NCBI GenBank assembly: GCA_018969015.1
Contig: JAGWZE010000009.1
Coordinates: 45,780-109,779 of the forward strand
Length of the DNA: 64,000 bases
Direction: 5' to 3'
Origin: Alphaproteobacteria bacterium
GTDB taxonomy: Bacteria > Pseudomonadota > Alphaproteobacteria > Caulobacterales > Aquidulcibacteraceae
Shown here: positions 26,806 to 35,764 of the stretch, one piece after another
Layout: every line of letters starts with the position of its first letter
How positions within the stretch are numbered: the stretch's first letter is position 1
Position numbers and translations under genes: made by a program
Notes under the pieces: model-generated
The model's database searches: none
What the model saw: the letters and a program-made list of their open reading frames with translations, nothing else
What the model was told of the DNA's origin: nothing

Positions 26806-28245
26806 ATGACCGAAGAACCCGTCGCCGCCGCGTCGCTGATCGATCCGAACCTCGCGGCGCTGCTCTATCTCGTCTCGGGCGTGCTCTTCATTCTGGCGCT
26901 GCGTGGCCTGTCGAGCCCGGAGACGAGCCGCCAGGGCAACATGTACGGCATGGTCGGCATGGGCATCGCCGTCGTCACGACGCTGGCGACGATCCCGCTC
27001 GACACCACGACGCTCGGCCTGATCTTCGCGGGCGCCGTCGTCGGCGGCGTGGCGGGCGGCTACATCGCCAACCGCATCCAGATGACGCAGATGCCGCAAC
27101 TGGTCGCGGCCTTCCACTCGCTCGTCGGTCTCGCGGCGGTGTGCGTCGCGGCGGCGGCGTACTACGCGCCCGTGAGCTTCCACATCGCGCTGCCGGACGG
27201 CGGCATCAAAGCCGCCTCGCTGATCGAACTCGCGCTCGGCACGGCGATCGGCGCGATCACCTTTACCGGCTCCGTGATCGCGTTCGCCAAGCTCAACGGC
27301 AACATGTCGGGCGCGCCGATCCTTCTGCCTGCGCGCCACCTGATCAACATCGCGCTCGGCGTCGCGATCCTCGGCCTCGTCGTCTACATGGTGCAGGACG
27401 GCGGCCGGGAAGCATGGCCGTTCTGGGCGATCCTCGTGCTGTCGCTCGTCGTAGGCATCACGCTCATCATCCCGATCGGCGGCGCGGACATGCCCGTCGT
27501 CGTGTCGATGCTGAACTCCTATTCGGGCTGGGCCGCCGCGGCGCTCGGCTTCACGCTGGAGAACACCGCGCTGATCATCACCGGCGCGCTCGTCGGCTCG
27601 TCCGGTGCAATCCTCAGCTACATCATGTGCAAAGGCATGAACCGCAGCTTCATCTCGGTCATCCTCGGCGGCTTCGGCGCCGCGGACGGCGCGGGCCCGG
27701 CGGGCGGCGTGAAAGAGACGCGCCCGGTGAAGCAGGGCAGCGCCGACGATGCGGCCTTCATCATGAAAAACGCCTCGAAGGTCATCATCGTGCCGGGCTA
27801 CGGCATGGCGGTCGCGCAGGCGCAGCACAGCCTCAAGGAAATGGCCGACAAGCTGAAGGCCGAAGGCGTCGAAGTGAAGTACGCGATCCACCCGGTCGCT
27901 GGCCGCATGCCGGGCCACATGAACGTGCTGCTCGCGGAAGCGCAGGTGCCGTACGATGAGGTGTTCGAACTCGAGGACATCAACAACGAGTTCGCGCAGG
28001 CCGACGTCGCCTACGTGATCGGCGCCAACGACGTGACGAACCCGGCCGCGAAGACCGATCCGCAATCGCCGATCTTCGGCATGCCGATTCTCGAAGTGGA
28101 GCGCGCCAAGACCGTGCTGTTCATCAAGCGCGGCATGGGCTCGGGCTACGCCGGCGTCGAGAACGAACTGTTCTTCAAGGACAACACGATGATGCTCTTC
28201 GCCGACGCGAAGAAGATGACGGAAGAGATCGTCAAGTCGTTGTGA
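26806..28245 (+). CDS. pntB: NAD(P) transhydrogenase subunit beta
   Basis: A 479-residue subunit with about eight N-terminal transmembrane helices (residues 1-260) and the C-terminal NADP-binding domain with VIIVPGYGMAVAQAQHSL, HPVAGRMPGHMNVLLAEA and GANDVTNPAAKTDP. It binds NADP(H) and works with PntAA/PntAB in proton-driven transhydrogenation. It is separated from pntAB by an unrelated gene and a terminator, which is unusual. It converges on the HEPN module with a 4-base gap to the next stop. Confidence 0.96.
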   Translation: MTEEPVAAASLIDPNLAALLYLVSGVLFILALRGLSSPETSRQGNMYGMVGMGIAVVTTLATIPLDTTTLGLIFAGAVVGGVAGGYIANRIQMTQMPQLVAAFHSLVGLAAVCVAAAAYYAPVSFHIALPDGGIKAASLIELALGTAIGAITFTGSVIAFAKLNGNMSGAPILLPARHLINIALGVAILGLVVYMVQDGGREAWPFWAILVLSLVVGITLIIPIGGADMPVVVSMLNSYSGWAAAALGFTLENTALIITGALVGSSGAILSYIMCKGMNRSFISVILGGFGAADGAGPAGGVKETRPVKQGSADDAAFIMKNASKVIIVPGYGMAVAQAQHSLKEMADKLKAEGVEVKYAIHPVAGRMPGHMNVLLAEAQVPYDEVFELEDINNEFAQADVAYVIGANDVTNPAAKTDPQSPIFGMPILEVERAKTVLFIKRGMGSGYAGVENELFFKDNTMMLFADAKKMTEEIVKSL

Positions 28246-28249
28246 GGGC

Positions 28250-28645
28250 TCAAGACCCCGCCGCGGCGCTTGCCGCGGTGGGCTTCGTCAGCCGATAGAT
28301 CAGGGCGTCTTCGACATAGACGCCGTTCAAATAGTTGCCAGACATGCGAACGGTCGAGAGCCCCTCGACGCGTACAGCATCAGAAAGCTTCGCCACCAGA
28401 TGATACACCGGAGCGACGAAGGCGACGTTGACGCTGTCGATCGGTAATCCGGATCGGAGCAGGTCGAGATAGAGCGGATGGGCGCCTTTCTCTGCCGACG
28501 GCGTCGCGACAATCAGGCGCCACCAGTTCTGATCGCTGAAATAGAACCAGAACGCGGACGTAATCGCGTGTCCGCGATCCTCCATGAACCGGACGATCGC
28601 AGCGCCATTGGCGATATCCGCGTCGGTCAAAACCCCTTGAGCCAC
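28250..28645 (-). CDS. Hypothetical protein paired with a HEPN gene
   Basis: A 131-residue protein with no family I can name. It has an N-terminal acidic/helical part (LTDADIANGAAIVRFMEDRG), an aromatic core (AFWFYFSDQNWWRLIVAT) and a C-terminal IYRLTKP end, suggesting a compact mixed alpha-beta fold. Its ATG at 28645 lies inside the last codons of the HEPN gene (19-base overlap), so the two are co-translated. GC content of this pair looks lower than that of neighbours, hinting at transfer. It may be an antitoxin or partner protein; this is inference from gene pairing only. Confidence 0.75.
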   Translation of the reverse strand: MAQGVLTDADIANGAAIVRFMEDRGHAITSAFWFYFSDQNWWRLIVATPSAEKGAHPLYLDLLRSGLPIDSVNVAFVAPVYHLVAKLSDAVRVEGLSTVRMSGNYLNGVYVEDALIYRLTKPTAASAAAGS

Positions 28646-29040
28646 GGCATCACTCCACTGGGCTCGATCCCCACAGCCCGCACCATGTCGTGCGCGGTGA
28701 TCGGGTCAATCATCTCATATCGGGCATCGACCGACCAACCGCTGACGATCGTCCAGTTCGTGGCGAACTCGAGATCGCTGCGGCGTTTCTCTTCGAGATG
28801 GACCGATAGATCGGCATGCCGGACCAGATCGCGCAGGGCGTGTGTGTGAACGTCGCGGACGAATCTCGGGTCGGGGAATTCCGCGTGTCGAAATCGCCAA
28901 GCGATCTTTGCCTTCAGCGCGCACTCCACCGCATACCCGGCGAGATAGTACGCCGCGCCATACCGGTGCGCGGCGAGCAGAAGCTGCGCGTCCGTGAGCC
29001 GGGCGTCCGCCAGCGACAGGAAGGTGTCGCGTGTCGTCAC
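28627..29040 (-). CDS. HEPN-domain protein
   Basis: A 137-residue all-helical protein matching the HEPN pattern: an amphipathic helix with LADARLTDAQLLLAAHRYGA, then AYYLAGYAVECALKAKIAW, a conserved HEPN block, and a later HALRDLVRHADL. It lacks a clear R-x4-6-H RNase motif, so nuclease activity is uncertain. The GTG at 29040 is favoured by AGGA 6 bases upstream; an ATG at 29067 lacks a good site. Upstream is the divergent methyltransferase promoter. It is followed by an overlapping gene of unknown function, forming a toxin-antitoxin-like pair. Confidence 0.8.
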   Translation of the reverse strand: MTTRDTFLSLADARLTDAQLLLAAHRYGAAYYLAGYAVECALKAKIAWRFRHAEFPDPRFVRDVHTHALRDLVRHADLSVHLEEKRRSDLEFATNWTIVSGWSVDARYEMIDPITAHDMVRAVGIEPSGVMPWLKGF

Positions 29041-29131
29041 GTCCCATCCTAACGCCGCCGTGAACATGGCCGCGGTGGACGGCGCCCAAGTCAGGCGGTA
29101 ACGCTCGGCTTCCCAGTTTGAGGAGGGCTCC

Positions 29132-30025
29132 ATGACCACGCGCCGCACGCTGACGATCGGCCTCACCGCCGCGCTCGCCGCGCTCACGCTCACGATCGAC
29201 GCCGCCGATGCGCGCACGCGCAAGAAGGCGCCGCCCGTCGACGCCGCCATCACCGCCACGCAGGCGCTCGATCCCGCCACGGCCGCCGCGCTCGACGCCG
29301 CGATCGCCGGCGCGCATCGCTCGGACGCCAACAAGGCGCGCGACCAGTTCCGCCACCCGAAAGAGACGCTCGCCTTCTTCGGCCTGAAGTCCGACATGCA
29401 GGTGCTGGAAGTGAACCCCGGCGCCGGCTGGTTCACCGAAGTGCTCGCGCCGACACTGCGCGAGAAAGGCCAGCTCTACGTCACGGGCGGCAACCCGAAC
29501 GCGGTCGGCGGCCGCCAGGGCCTGTCGAACCTGCTCGGCAAGTTCGCGAAGGATCCGGGCGTCTATGACAAGGTGAAGTTCTCGGGCGCGTGGCAGGCGC
29601 AGGAGCAGCGCATCCAGCCGGGCTCGCTCGACATGGTCGTGACGTTCCGCAACATCCACAACTTCGTCTACGGCAAGGTCGCCGAGCAGCAGTTCAAAGA
29701 CTGGTACACGTTCCTGAAGCCGGGCGGCGTGCTCGGCGTCGAGGAGCACCGCTGGCCCGAGGGCAAACCCAATCCGCTCAACGCCGACGGGCGCGGCAAC
29801 GGGTACATGACGGAAAGCGAAGTGATCGCGCTCGCCAACGCGGCGGGCTTCCAGCTCGTGGGCAAGTCCGAGATCAACGCCAACCCGAAGGACACCAAGG
29901 ACTACGCGAACGGCGTGTGGGCCCTGCCGCCGACACTGGCGGGCGGCGAGACCGACAAGGCGAAGTATCAGGCGATCGGCGAAAGCGACCGCATGGTGCT
30001 GAAGTTCGTGAAGCCGGCGACGTAA
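29132..30025 (+). CDS. Exported class I SAM-dependent methyltransferase-like protein
   Basis: The 297-residue protein begins with a twin-arginine signal peptide (TTRRTLTIGLTAALAALTL, ending near DAADA), then a Rossmann methyltransferase core with HPKETLAFFGLKSDMQVLE, VNPGAGWFTE as the SAM motif, and FRNIHNFVYG with FLKPGGVLGVEEHR. Periplasmic location is odd because SAM is cytosolic, although a family of such signal-bearing methyltransferases is widespread in proteobacteria. Its substrate is unknown. The ATG at 29132 has GAGGAG upstream. Confidence 0.88.
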   Translation: MTTRRTLTIGLTAALAALTLTIDAADARTRKKAPPVDAAITATQALDPATAAALDAAIAGAHRSDANKARDQFRHPKETLAFFGLKSDMQVLEVNPGAGWFTEVLAPTLREKGQLYVTGGNPNAVGGRQGLSNLLGKFAKDPGVYDKVKFSGAWQAQEQRIQPGSLDMVVTFRNIHNFVYGKVAEQQFKDWYTFLKPGGVLGVEEHRWPEGKPNPLNADGRGNGYMTESEVIALANAAGFQLVGKSEINANPKDTKDYANGVWALPPTLAGGETDKAKYQAIGESDRMVLKFVKPAT

Positions 30026-30064
30026 CGACGCCGGCCCTCACGATCCGTATGCTGACGATGTGAA

Positions 30065-30189
30065 GCCCTCCCCCAGTGGGGGAGGGTTGGGAGGGGGAGA
30101 GGAGCGCGGCCTGCGGCGCAAGGCGTCACGTTCGGTGACGTTCGGGCGTGCTCTCCCCACCCCTGACCCCTCCCTCCTGGTGAGGGGGA
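30065..30189. repeat. Palindromic intergenic element, family B copy 2
   Basis: Second copy of the element at 14046-14165: left arm CCTCCCCCAGTGGGGGAGGG and GGGAGGGGGAGA, right arm CTCTCCCCACCCCTGACCCC. A central hairpin, CACGTTCGGTGACGTTCGG-like, differs from copy 1. It lies between the convergent methyltransferase and P450 genes. Confidence 0.75.
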
Positions 30190-30225
30190 TTCGCTGCGCA
30201 ACCTAAAGCGAAACGCGCGCCGCGG

Positions 30226-31482
30226 TCACACCACGACATCCAGGCGCGCCAGCCCGCGGAAGAACGGCAGCGTGCGCCACTCCGCTTCGGCGCGCGCCAG
30301 GCGAAGGTTCGGCCACCGTGCGAAGATTCCTTTGAGGGCGGCGGCGGCCTCGATGCGCGCGAGCGGTGCGCCGATGCAGATGTGTGCGCCGCCGCCGAAC
30401 GCCACGTGCGGCGCGGTGTGGGCGCGGCGGATGTCGAACACGTCCGGTTCCGGAAAGACCGCGGGATCGCGGTTGGCGGCGCGCAGCGACGTCATCACGT
30501 GCTGGCGCGCCTTCACGGGGCAGCCGGCGAGCGTGCGGTCCTCCATCACCACGCGGCCGGTGATGTCGATCGGCGGATCATAGCGCAGCGTCTCCTCGAC
30601 GAGCGCGCCGGCAAGCCCCGGATCGGCCTTGAACGCGGCCAATTGCGCCGGATGCGTCAGAAGCAGGCGCACGGCCATCGAAATGAGATCGGTCGTGGTC
30701 AGATTGCCGCCGATCAGGAGCGAGGCGAGATTGATGCTGATCTCGGCGTCGGAAAGCGGCGCGCCCTCCGCCTGCAGACGCACCATGTCGGAGATCAGAT
30801 CGTCCTGCGGCGCGATCCGGCGCGCGGCCATCAGCTCGAGGAAATAGTCGTCGAGCGCGTTGGACGCCGCGACCTGGATGCGCGTCTGCTCTTCCGACTT
30901 CAGCGGGAACAAGCCGAGGATCGCGCCTTCGGACCATTCGCGGAATTCGCCGAGCCGGTGCTCCTCGACACCGAGAATGCGCGCGATGACGAGGATCGGG
31001 ATCGGGATCGCCACGTCGGCGACGAGATCGAACGCGGGCGCGGTGACGCTCGCGAGCGCCTCGTCCACCACGCCTTCGATGCGCGTCTTCATGGCGGCGA
31101 CGCGCGCATAGAAAGCGCGGGCGAGCGGCTCGCGCACGCGCTGGTGGTCGGGATCGTCCATGAACAGGATCGAGCCCGCCTCCTGGAAGCTTTTGCTGAG
31201 GCCCGGCGGGCGCACGGTGAGGAAGTGGGAGTGCGAGCCTTCCTCCACGTTGGAGGGGTGGCGGGCGAGGGTGCGGTCGTTGACGACGGCGCGAACGTCG
31301 GCGTGCCGCGTGAAGAACCAGGTCTTGGCCACCTCGTCGCGGAAATGCGGACAGCTCTCGCGCAGCGCCGCCAGACGCGTATGCGGGTTGTCGCGCGCGG
31401 CGGGATCGAATGCGGTGGTCTCGAGCGCCATCGTGATCGGCGCGCGTGCGACGGGCGGTGCAGGGGACTGGTCGTCGGCCAT
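30226..31482 (-). CDS. Cytochrome P450
   Basis: A 418-residue soluble bacterial P450. The I-helix shows LLIGGNLTTTDLI in place of the usual AGxDTT, the E-x2-R motif is in EETLRYDPP, and the haem loop FGGGAHICIGAPLAR provides the Cys ligand. Family activity is mono-oxygenation of a small hydrophobic substrate. No ferredoxin or reductase gene is adjacent, so electron partners lie elsewhere. The start at 31482 may be replaced by the internal ATG of MALETTAFDP. Confidence 0.93.
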   Translation of the reverse strand: MADDQSPAPPVARAPITMALETTAFDPAARDNPHTRLAALRESCPHFRDEVAKTWFFTRHADVRAVVNDRTLARHPSNVEEGSHSHFLTVRPPGLSKSFQEAGSILFMDDPDHQRVREPLARAFYARVAAMKTRIEGVVDEALASVTAPAFDLVADVAIPIPILVIARILGVEEHRLGEFREWSEGAILGLFPLKSEEQTRIQVAASNALDDYFLELMAARRIAPQDDLISDMVRLQAEGAPLSDAEISINLASLLIGGNLTTTDLISMAVRLLLTHPAQLAAFKADPGLAGALVEETLRYDPPIDITGRVVMEDRTLAGCPVKARQHVMTSLRAANRDPAVFPEPDVFDIRRAHTAPHVAFGGGAHICIGAPLARIEAAAALKGIFARWPNLRLARAEAEWRTLPFFRGLARLDVVV

Positions 31483-31655
31483 TTATCGGCTCCTCGGTCG
31501 GCGCGTGAGGCTGTCCGTTGCGCGGGCGGGCGTCAACAGGCGGGCCGTCACTTCCGGGCGAGGCGCTGCCTGCGCGCTGTGCGCGGCGCAGGCAGTGGGA
31601 CGCCATCCAGGCGCACGCGGTTGACCGGTCCGCCGCCGCTGCGCCTTATGCCGGC

Positions 31656-33068
31656 ATGGCTGACGCCGCCACCCCCGCCGCGCCTGCGCAGAAGAAGCAG
31701 GCCGTCGTCCTGATCCACGGGATCGGGGAGCAGCGGCCGATGGCGACGCTGTGGAAGCTCGTCGATCTCGTCTGGACCCACGCGCCGCGTAAGCCCGGCG
31801 CGCCGCCGCGGGCGGTGTATTCCGAGCCGGACGAGATGTCCGGCGTGTTCGAGTTGCGGCGGCTTTCGACGAACCAGAACGCGTTCGGCAAGCGCACGGA
31901 CTTTTTCGAGTACTATTGGGCCCACCTGATGCACGGCAACGAGTGGCGCGACGTGCTCGGCTGGCTGTCGGCGCTCGCGGCGCGCCGGCGCGGGCAGGTG
32001 CCGCCGCAGCTCCACAAGGCCTGGATGACGATCCGCACGCTGGTGTTCGTCATGCCGTTCTTCCTGTTCGTGTTCTCCGGCGGGGCGATTTTTTCCGGCG
32101 CGACGGGCCACGACGTGTCGTTTGCGGTGCTGGCGACGCTGCTCGCGATCGCGTTCGCCGCGCTGGTCGCTCTCGATCAGGTTTTCGTCTCGCCGGTGCT
32201 CGGTGATGCGGCGCGCTATCTGCGGCCGACGCCGAAGAACATTTCGTGCCGGCAGGAGATCCGCGCCCGCGGTCTCGCGCTGCTGGAGGCGCTGCACGAC
32301 AGCGGCAAATACGATCGCATCGTGATCGTGGGCCATTCGCTCGGCGGCGTCATCGCCTACGAACTCGTGTGCCATCTGTGGGGGCGGCGGCATCGCGATC
32401 TCGGCCAGAGCGGCGAGGTGGCGGCGGCGCTCGCGCGGGTGGAGCAGGCCGGGCTGGCGCTGATGGGCGATCCGGCGTCCGAGGCCGCACAGGATGATTG
32501 GCGCGCGGCGCAGGGCGCGTACGCCGAGGCGCTGCGGGTCGCGTCGGGCGGGCGCTGGCTGATCAGCGATCTCGTCACGCTCGGCTCGCCGATCGCGCAC
32601 GCCGACACGGTGATCGCGACGGACCCGGACGATTTCCGTCTGCTGGCGGCGCGGCGCGAGCTGCTGACGTCGCCGCCCTGGTACGAGACGTTCCCGGATG
32701 GCCGTCGCCGCTTCTCCTATTGCCGGGCGTCGGGGCTCGCCGACGACGCGGGCGCGGAGCCGCGCGCGCCCCACAACTCCGCCGCGTTCGCCGCGGTGCG
32801 GTGGACCAACATCTATTTCCCGATGCAGGGGATCATGCGCGGCGATCTCATCGGCGGCCCCGCCGCCCGCATTTTCGGGGCCGGGGTGAAGGACGTCGCG
32901 GCGCGGGCGCCCCGTGTCGGCGGCTGGTTCCCGCATTCGGACTATTTCCGTCTCGACGACGAGGGCCCCTGGGGCGAAGCCGCCTGGGCCGATCACCGCG
33001 TCGCGCTGCGGGACGCCCTGGGCCTTGAAACCGCCCCAGAAACTCTGCCCGTTAGCCAATCTGCCTGA
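31656..33068 (+). CDS. Membrane-associated alpha/beta hydrolase-like protein
   Basis: A 470-residue protein. Near the N-terminus is VVLIHGIGEQRPMATLW, a strand-loop typical of lipases. After about residue 125 come two hydrophobic helices (TLVFVMPFFLFVFSGGAIF and AVLATLLAIAFAALVAL). Then the catalytic elbow GHSLGGV appears at RIVIVGHSLGGVIAYEL. The ATG at 31656 is chosen as the first methionine before the hydrolase motif. The large insert holding the helices between the oxyanion strand and the nucleophile elbow is unusual and may tether the enzyme to the membrane. Function, perhaps a lipase or esterase, is inferred. Confidence 0.78.
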   Translation: MADAATPAAPAQKKQAVVLIHGIGEQRPMATLWKLVDLVWTHAPRKPGAPPRAVYSEPDEMSGVFELRRLSTNQNAFGKRTDFFEYYWAHLMHGNEWRDVLGWLSALAARRRGQVPPQLHKAWMTIRTLVFVMPFFLFVFSGGAIFSGATGHDVSFAVLATLLAIAFAALVALDQVFVSPVLGDAARYLRPTPKNISCRQEIRARGLALLEALHDSGKYDRIVIVGHSLGGVIAYELVCHLWGRRHRDLGQSGEVAAALARVEQAGLALMGDPASEAAQDDWRAAQGAYAEALRVASGGRWLISDLVTLGSPIAHADTVIATDPDDFRLLAARRELLTSPPWYETFPDGRRRFSYCRASGLADDAGAEPRAPHNSAAFAAVRWTNIYFPMQGIMRGDLIGGPAARIFGAGVKDVAARAPRVGGWFPHSDYFRLDDEGPWGEAAWADHRVALRDALGLETAPETLPVSQSA

Positions 33069-33126
33069 GCCGGCCGCCGCCGGCGTTCGGAGCCGGGCCG
33101 CCGCGGCACGGATCTTGGAACCCTCC

Positions 33127-34110
33127 ATGACGATGGATCTCGACGTTTCCGGATTGACCAAACTGTACGGCGCGCACCGCGCCGTCGATGACGTGTCGTT
33201 CGCGGCGCCCGCCGGCTCGATCTGCGGCATTCTCGGCCCCAATGGCGCGGGCAAATCCTCCACGATCCGCATGATCGTGGGGATTTCGACGCCGAGCGCC
33301 GGGACGGTGACGCTGGGCGGCGCCCCGATCACGCGGCGCGTGCTGCGCTCCGTGGGCTATCTGCCCGAGGAGCGGGGCCTGTACCGAAACATGACGCCGC
33401 TGGCGACGCTGATCTATTTTGCGCGCCTCAAGGGCATGGGCATGCGGGCGGCGAAGACGCGCGCGCTGGAGCTGCTCGCCAGCCAGGGGCTGGACGGATT
33501 CGCCCGCAAGAAGATCAAGACCCTCTCGAAGGGGATGGCCCAGAAGGTCCAGCTGATGGCGGCGATCGCGCATCGCCCGCGGCTGGTGATCCTCGACGAA
33601 CCGTTCTCGGGCCTCGATCCCGTCAACCAGGCGGGCGTGGAGGCGATGATCCGCGGCCTCGCGGCCGAAGGCTGCACGGTGCTGTTCTCGACCCACATCA
33701 TGGAGCACGCCGAGCGCATGTGCGATCGCGTGGTGCTCATCGCCCAGGGCCGCAAGGCGTTCGAGGGCGCCGTCTCGGCCGCGCTGGCGGCGGCGCCGCG
33801 CGTGGCGCATCTCGAGACCGAAGGCGCGTTCGATCTCGCGGCCGCGCTGTCGACGTCCGGTTTCAAGCTCGAACGCGAGTCCGAGAGCCCCGACCATATC
33901 CGCTGGCGCGCGCCGCTCGACGGGCCGGAGGCGCCGCGGCGCCTGCTGGCGGCCTGTGTCGCGGCGGGCGCGCCCTTGTCCCTGTTCGAACCGTCGCGGG
34001 CGACGTTGCACGACGCGTTCGTGCGGCTCGTCGGCGATCAGGCCGCGCCGCCGCGCCCCGAGGCGCAGACGGGCTGGCGCGCCGTCGCCCCGGAGGCCCG
34101 CCATGCGTGA
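33127..34110 (+). CDS. ABC transporter ATP-binding protein (NatA/DUF4162 type)
   Basis: The 327-residue ATPase has Walker A GPNGAGKSS (about residue 38), signature LSKGMAQKV, Walker B LVILDEPFSGLDP and H-loop STHIMEH, followed by a C-terminal regulatory extension (about 235-327). It pairs with the permease that starts 8 bases before its stop. NatAB-like systems export sodium, lipids or drugs, and the substrate cannot be told. The ATG at 33127 is the first in frame after the upstream gene. Confidence 0.94.
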   Translation: MTMDLDVSGLTKLYGAHRAVDDVSFAAPAGSICGILGPNGAGKSSTIRMIVGISTPSAGTVTLGGAPITRRVLRSVGYLPEERGLYRNMTPLATLIYFARLKGMGMRAAKTRALELLASQGLDGFARKKIKTLSKGMAQKVQLMAAIAHRPRLVILDEPFSGLDPVNQAGVEAMIRGLAAEGCTVLFSTHIMEHAERMCDRVVLIAQGRKAFEGAVSAALAAAPRVAHLETEGAFDLAAALSTSGFKLERESESPDHIRWRAPLDGPEAPRRLLAACVAAGAPLSLFEPSRATLHDAFVRLVGDQAAPPRPEAQTGWRAVAPEARHA

Positions 34111-35383
34111 GATCCTGCTCGTCGCCCGCCGCGAATATCTCGCCTATGTCGGCGCATGGGGCTTCTGGCTGTCGCTCATCACGACGCCGCTTCTGCTCGC
34201 GGTGATGATCGGCGCGCCCCTTCTCCTGCGTCAGGCCGAGCCCGAGCGGCGCATCGCCGTGATCGCGTCGCCCGCGGACCAGGCGCTGCTGGAAAAGGCG
34301 TTCGCCGCGCCCGCGCCCGGGCGGCCGGACACCGGCGTGGGCGCGCGCTACAAGCTCGTGCGGGCCGATGTCCAAGACCCCAAGGCGCTCACGCCCGCGC
34401 TCACCGGGCAGGGCGAAGAGCCGCTGTTCGGCGCGCTCGTCGTGACGCGCGCGGCGGGTGATGTCGATCTTCAATACTGGAGCACGAACCTGACCGATCG
34501 CGCGCCGCTGCGCGTGGCGCAGGACGCGCTCTCGGCCTCGATGCGCCGCAGCGTGCTGGCGTCGCGGGGCGTCGCCGCGGCCGACATGGCGTGGATCGAG
34601 ACGCTCCAGCCCAAGGTCTCGCAGTTCGATCCGCGCGCCGCGCCGGGGGCGGGGGCCGTCTCCGCAAAGGACCGCGCGCCGCTGGTGGCGGCGTTGATGG
34701 CCGCTTTCGCTTTGTGGACGGCGGTGTTCTCGATCGCGAACATGCTGCTTTCCGGCGTGATCGAAGAGAAATCCAGCCGCGTGCTCGACACGCTGTTGTC
34801 GAGCGCGGCGCCCGTGCAGATCCTCGCCGGCAAGCTTCTGGGCGTGGCGGCGCTCAGCTTCACGCTCTTCACCGTGTGGGGCGGGGCGGGCGCGGGCATC
34901 GCGTCGCTTGCGGCGGCGGCCGCGCCGTCGACGACGCTCGAGGCGTTCCGCTCTGTCGCGACGCCGGAGCTGATCGCGCTGTTCGGCTTCTGCTTCCTGG
35001 CCGGGTATCTGATGTTCGGCGCCGCGTTCCTCGCGATCGGTTCGCTGTGCGAGTCGCTGCAGGAAGCGCAGACGCTGATCGGCCCGTTGATCCTCGTGCT
35101 CGTGCTTCCTGTGCTGCTGTTCGCGCCGGCCTTCGAAAACCCGGCCTCGCCGATCGTGCGCGCGGCGTCGTGGGTGCCGTTGTTCACGCCATTCCTCACG
35201 CCGATCCGCGCCGCGGCGGGCATGCCGCCGCTCGAGGCGATCGGGCTGTGCGTGATGCTGGTGGTGACGATCTTCGCGATCTTGTTCGGCGCGGCCCGCG
35301 TGTTCCAGGCCGGCGTCAGCGGCTCGGCCTCGGCGGCGGACGTGCGCCGCCGGTTCGCGCCGAAGCTCAAGATGGGCGGCTGA
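34103..35383 (+). CDS. ABC transporter permease (NatB/ABC-2 type)
   Basis: A 426-residue permease with one N-terminal helix (WGFWLSLITTPLLLAVMIG), a long periplasmic domain (about 50-185) and a cluster of five or six helices that follow, including SIANMLLSGVIEEKSSRVLDTLLSS, split here at residues about 215-239. This is the NatB/ABC2_membrane_3 layout. It overlaps the ATPase gene by 8 bases (ATG at 34103), showing they form one exporter. Confidence 0.92.
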   Translation: MREILLVARREYLAYVGAWGFWLSLITTPLLLAVMIGAPLLLRQAEPERRIAVIASPADQALLEKAFAAPAPGRPDTGVGARYKLVRADVQDPKALTPALTGQGEEPLFGALVVTRAAGDVDLQYWSTNLTDRAPLRVAQDALSASMRRSVLASRGVAAADMAWIETLQPKVSQFDPRAAPGAGAVSAKDRAPLVAALMAAFALWTAVFSIANMLLSGVIEEKSSRVLDTLLSSAAPVQILAGKLLGVAALSFTLFTVWGGAGAGIASLAAAAAPSTTLEAFRSVATPELIALFGFCFLAGYLMFGAAFLAIGSLCESLQEAQTLIGPLILVLVLPVLLFAPAFENPASPIVRAASWVPLFTPFLTPIRAAAGMPPLEAIGLCVMLVVTIFAILFGAARVFQAGVSGSASAADVRRRFAPKLKMGG

Positions 35384-35412
35384 AGCGCAAGTTCGGGCTT
35401 CAGAAACGACGA

Positions 35413-35437
35413 AAGCCGGTCGACGGGCGACCGGCTT
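35413..35437. terminator. Bidirectional hairpin terminator between permease and rpsU
   Basis: Perfect 10-base stem AAGCCGGTCG / CGACCGGCTT with loop ACGGG, located between the convergent permease and rpsU genes. Runs of A and T at the stem ends allow it to act for both strands. Confidence 0.65.
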
Positions 35438-35538
35438 GCGAGAGTGTGCTTGGGAGCCGCGCGGACGCGGCAGAGGGCGTCGCGGGCCGATCCGAGCGGC
35501 CCGGCAGCACGGGGCGGCCCGGCGGACCGCCCAGCCCC

Positions 35539-35757
35539 TTATTTCTTCGGCAGCAGGCCTTCGCGTTGGGCCCGCTTGCGCGCCAGCTTCCGCGCCCGGC
35601 GCACCGCTTCGGCGGCCTCACGCGCCCGCTTCTCGGACGGCTTTTCGTAATGGTTGCGACGCTTCATCTCGCGGAAAGTGCCTTCCCGCTGCATCTTCTT
35701 TTTGAGGGCCTTCAACGCCTGATCGACGTTGTTGTCCCGAACGAAAATCTGAACCAG
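35539..35757 (-). CDS. rpsU: 30S ribosomal protein S21, apparent CTG start
   Basis: The 72-residue basic protein matches S21 throughout: [38 protein letters not shown] and [18 protein letters not shown]. In frame before the conserved V-Q-I-F the only start-like codon is CTG at 35757-35755, with a perfect AGGAGG 7 bases upstream. No ATG, GTG or TTG lies before the conserved region, and the first ATG would remove the first 21 residues. The gene therefore seems to use a rare CTG start, or carries a base change or sequencing error at that codon. S21 helps initiate translation in the small subunit. Confidence 0.92.
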   Translation of the reverse strand: MVQIFVRDNNVDQALKALKKKMQREGTFREMKRRNHYEKPSEKRAREAAEAVRRARKLARKRAQREGLLPKK

Positions 35758-35764
35758 GGCCCGT

